From: Peptacetobacter hominis
GTDB taxonomy: Bacteria > Bacillota > Clostridia > Peptostreptococcales > Peptostreptococcaceae
DNA length: 64,000 bases
Reading direction: 5' to 3'
NCBI RefSeq assembly: GCF_006861675.1
Contig: NZ_SGJB01000006.1
Span: forward strand, 52,293 to 116,292
A program made the position numbers and the translations under genes. The notes beneath the pieces were generated by a model. That model did not search any database and was not told the DNA's origin. It saw nothing but the letters and a program-made list of their open reading frames with translations. Shown in pieces: positions 62,791 through 64,000 of the stretch (its first letter is position 1; every line of letters begins with the position of its first letter).

Positions 62791-63765
62791 TTATTCAAGC
62801 TCATTAGCTTCGTCAGCTGCCCACTCATAGAATGATGCATCATAGTTTCTTACATTAGTATATCCAGCATTTGTCATTACAAGTGCCATATATGCAGATC
62901 TTATACCTGCTGTACAGTATGTAACAACTGCATCATCTTTATTTATTCCTGCTTCAGTCATTATAGCTTCTATTTCTTCATTTGATTTTATAGTTCCATC
63001 TTCATTGTATAATTCAGTAAATGGTATACTTATAGCTCCTGGAAGATGTCCTCCTCTTGCCTCTCCAAAGTTTACAGCACCATTGTACTCATCTTCTGCT
63101 CTGGCATCTATAATTTTTAGACTGTCATATTCTTTTTTAAGATCTTCTGTTGTTATGTTCATATCAGGTTTTATTTCTGAAATTGTACATTCAGTTGCTT
63201 CTGGAGTAACAGCATCTTTGCTCATTTCATTTCCTTCAGCTTCCCATAGGTTTATTCCACCATTTAACATTCTTGCATCTATTCCAGCTCTTTTTAAACA
63301 CCATACAACTCTACCGTCGTCTCCCCATCCATCTTTTGCAGCATAAACTACAACCTGACTGTCATTTGATATTCCAAATGAAGAAAGTGTTTTAGAAAGA
63401 GTTTCTGCATCCTGAAGAGTTCCCCAGTCTTTGTCTCCTGCTTTTCCTTCAACATTTGCAAGAGCCTGCCATATAACATTTATTGCTCCTGGTATATGAC
63501 CTTTATTATAATCTTTATCAGCTCTCGCATCGATTATTACAAGCTTATCATTGCTTTCCATATTGTCTTTAAGCCATGTTATACTTGTAAAATACTCGTT
63601 GTTGTCAAAAGTATATTCATCTTTTGTAGTAGCTGATGTAGTCTCTGTCTGAGCAGTTTCTTCAGAAGAAGATGTATCCTCCTGTTTACTACATCCAACA
63701 AACATACTTCCTGCAAGTACTGATGCTAAAAATAATGACATAATTTTTTTTGACTTGATTTTCAT
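62791..63765 (-). CDS. Two-domain rhodanese lipoprotein (sulfurtransferase)
   Basis: A 324-residue exported lipoprotein (signal ending FVGCSK). A Ser/Thr/Glu linker is followed by two rhodanese domains: the first (DARADKDYNKGHIPGAINV) lacks the catalytic Cys, the second has the active loop C284-TAGIRS. This is the thiosulfate-sulfurtransferase layout, comparable to E. coli YnjE. The SD GGAGG and an upstream TATAAT at about 63805-63810 support the start. It probably works in extracellular sulfur chemistry; the substrate is unknown. Confidence 0.93.
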   Translation of the reverse strand: MKIKSKKIMSLFLASVLAGSMFVGCSKQEDTSSSEETAQTETTSATTKDEYTFDNNEYFTSITWLKDNMESNDKLVIIDARADKDYNKGHIPGAINVIWQALANVEGKAGDKDWGTLQDAETLSKTLSSFGISNDSQVVVYAAKDGWGDDGRVVWCLKRAGIDARMLNGGINLWEAEGNEMSKDAVTPEATECTISEIKPDMNITTEDLKKEYDSLKIIDARAEDEYNGAVNFGEARGGHLPGAISIPFTELYNEDGTIKSNEEIEAIMTEAGINKDDAVVTYCTAGIRSAYMALVMTNAGYTNVRNYDASFYEWAADEANELE

Positions 63766-63861
63766 AATATAAGCCCTCCAAATTTATAAATTATTCCCAC
63801 TTTTATTATATTCTTGGAAAGCCTTTTATTCTAATAGTTTAAAGCTATACTATTTTTAATG

Positions 63862-63875
63862 TGTATAGTTTTTTT
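63862..63875 (-). promoter_or_regulatory. Shared upstream motif, copy 2
   Basis: AAAAAAACTATACA on the minus strand, 97 bases upstream of the rhodanese start. Here CTATAC recurs inverted (GTATAG) 12 bases further on, forming CTATAC-N12-GTATAG, an operator-like element. Confidence 0.45.
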
Positions 63876-63925
63876 CTATATATAGAAATTTAATTATCTA
63901 TAATTCAAATGTTATATAAAAATGG

Positions 63926-63972
63926 TGCTGTCGCATTAACGTTTTTTATAACGTTTTGCGACAGCATTTTTT
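63926..63972. terminator. Strong bidirectional hairpin near right edge
   Basis: TGCTGTCGCA pairs with TGCGACAGCA and an inner AACGTT pairs with itself inverted; T-runs flank both sides. It probably terminates a gene lying beyond the right edge. No gene is visible in 63973-64000. Confidence 0.8.
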
Positions 63973-64000
63973 CTTGTTATCAGTAAATAGTGGTTGTAAA

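Overview
The window looks like about 64 kb of chromosome from an AT-rich, anaerobic, Gram-positive Firmicute, most likely a Clostridia member close to the Peptostreptococcaceae. The pointers are a glycyl-radical pyruvate formate-lyase, many Fe-S, flavodoxin and corrinoid proteins, a sporulation-type sigma factor, lipoprotein signal peptides, strong Shine-Dalgarno (SD) sites and a T-box leader. Codon usage is striking: ATA is the main Ile codon, AGA the main Arg codon and CAG the main Gln codon. I saw no rRNA, tRNA, CRISPR array, transposase or phage genes. Most genes are on the minus strand. The plus-strand exceptions are a Cys-rich small protein, a penicillin-binding protein, pflB, pflA, a nitroreductase and a probable small RNA.

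Layout. 1-3.5 kb: an YnjB-type ABC transporter with two separate permeases and a CDP-alcohol phosphatidyltransferase; its ATPase probably starts at the left edge. 3.7-9.6 kb: an acetyltransferase, an S41 peptidase/DUF2975/HTH operon, a PadR/DUF1700/DUF4097 operon and a flavodoxin-ferredoxin. 9.6-14.3 kb: a P1-family peptidase and a decayed tandem duplication (P1 peptidase, HTH-membrane regulator, small membrane protein) that now also holds an EcsC-like gene of foreign codon usage and a methyltransferase. 14.3-24 kb: a QueG-like/cytidine deaminase fusion, a pentapeptide-repeat protein, yebC, nadE, a YigZ homologue, a PPC protein, a Nudix-like protein, a HEAT-repeat protein, hflX and an ABC-F ATPase. 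24-32 kb: a class A PBP, a SigF/G-like sigma factor, an orphan molybdopterin oxidoreductase and a DEAD-box helicase. 32-40 kb: pflB-pflA, a nitroreductase, deoC, a DeoR-type regulator, thiI and iscS. 40.6 kb: a probable new small RNA with C-rich loops. 40.9-44.6 kb: an amino-acid ABC transporter behind a consensus promoter, a T-box with a second antiterminator module and an Arg-rich micro-ORF, all pointing to arginine. 44.7-48.2 kb: a UvrD-type helicase and a ClC transporter.

The most interesting part is 48.4-61.9 kb. One long operon (61867 to 52481) combines a carbohydrate-type ABC importer (binding protein, two permeases, MalK-type ATPase) with three Zn-type UroD-family methyltransferases, a corrinoid protein and a RACo-like corrinoid activator. 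A terminator separates it from a folate one-carbon operon (fchA, folD, metV, metF, then hisJ). The inferred pathway is import of an unknown methylated compound, methyl transfer to the corrinoid, transfer to tetrahydrofolate by an unidentified step, and oxidation through MetFV, FolD and FchA. The window ends with a TVP38-family membrane protein and a rhodanese lipoprotein. These are families that sit beside the ynj transporter genes in the E. coli ydj-ynj cluster, but here they lie at the opposite end of the window.
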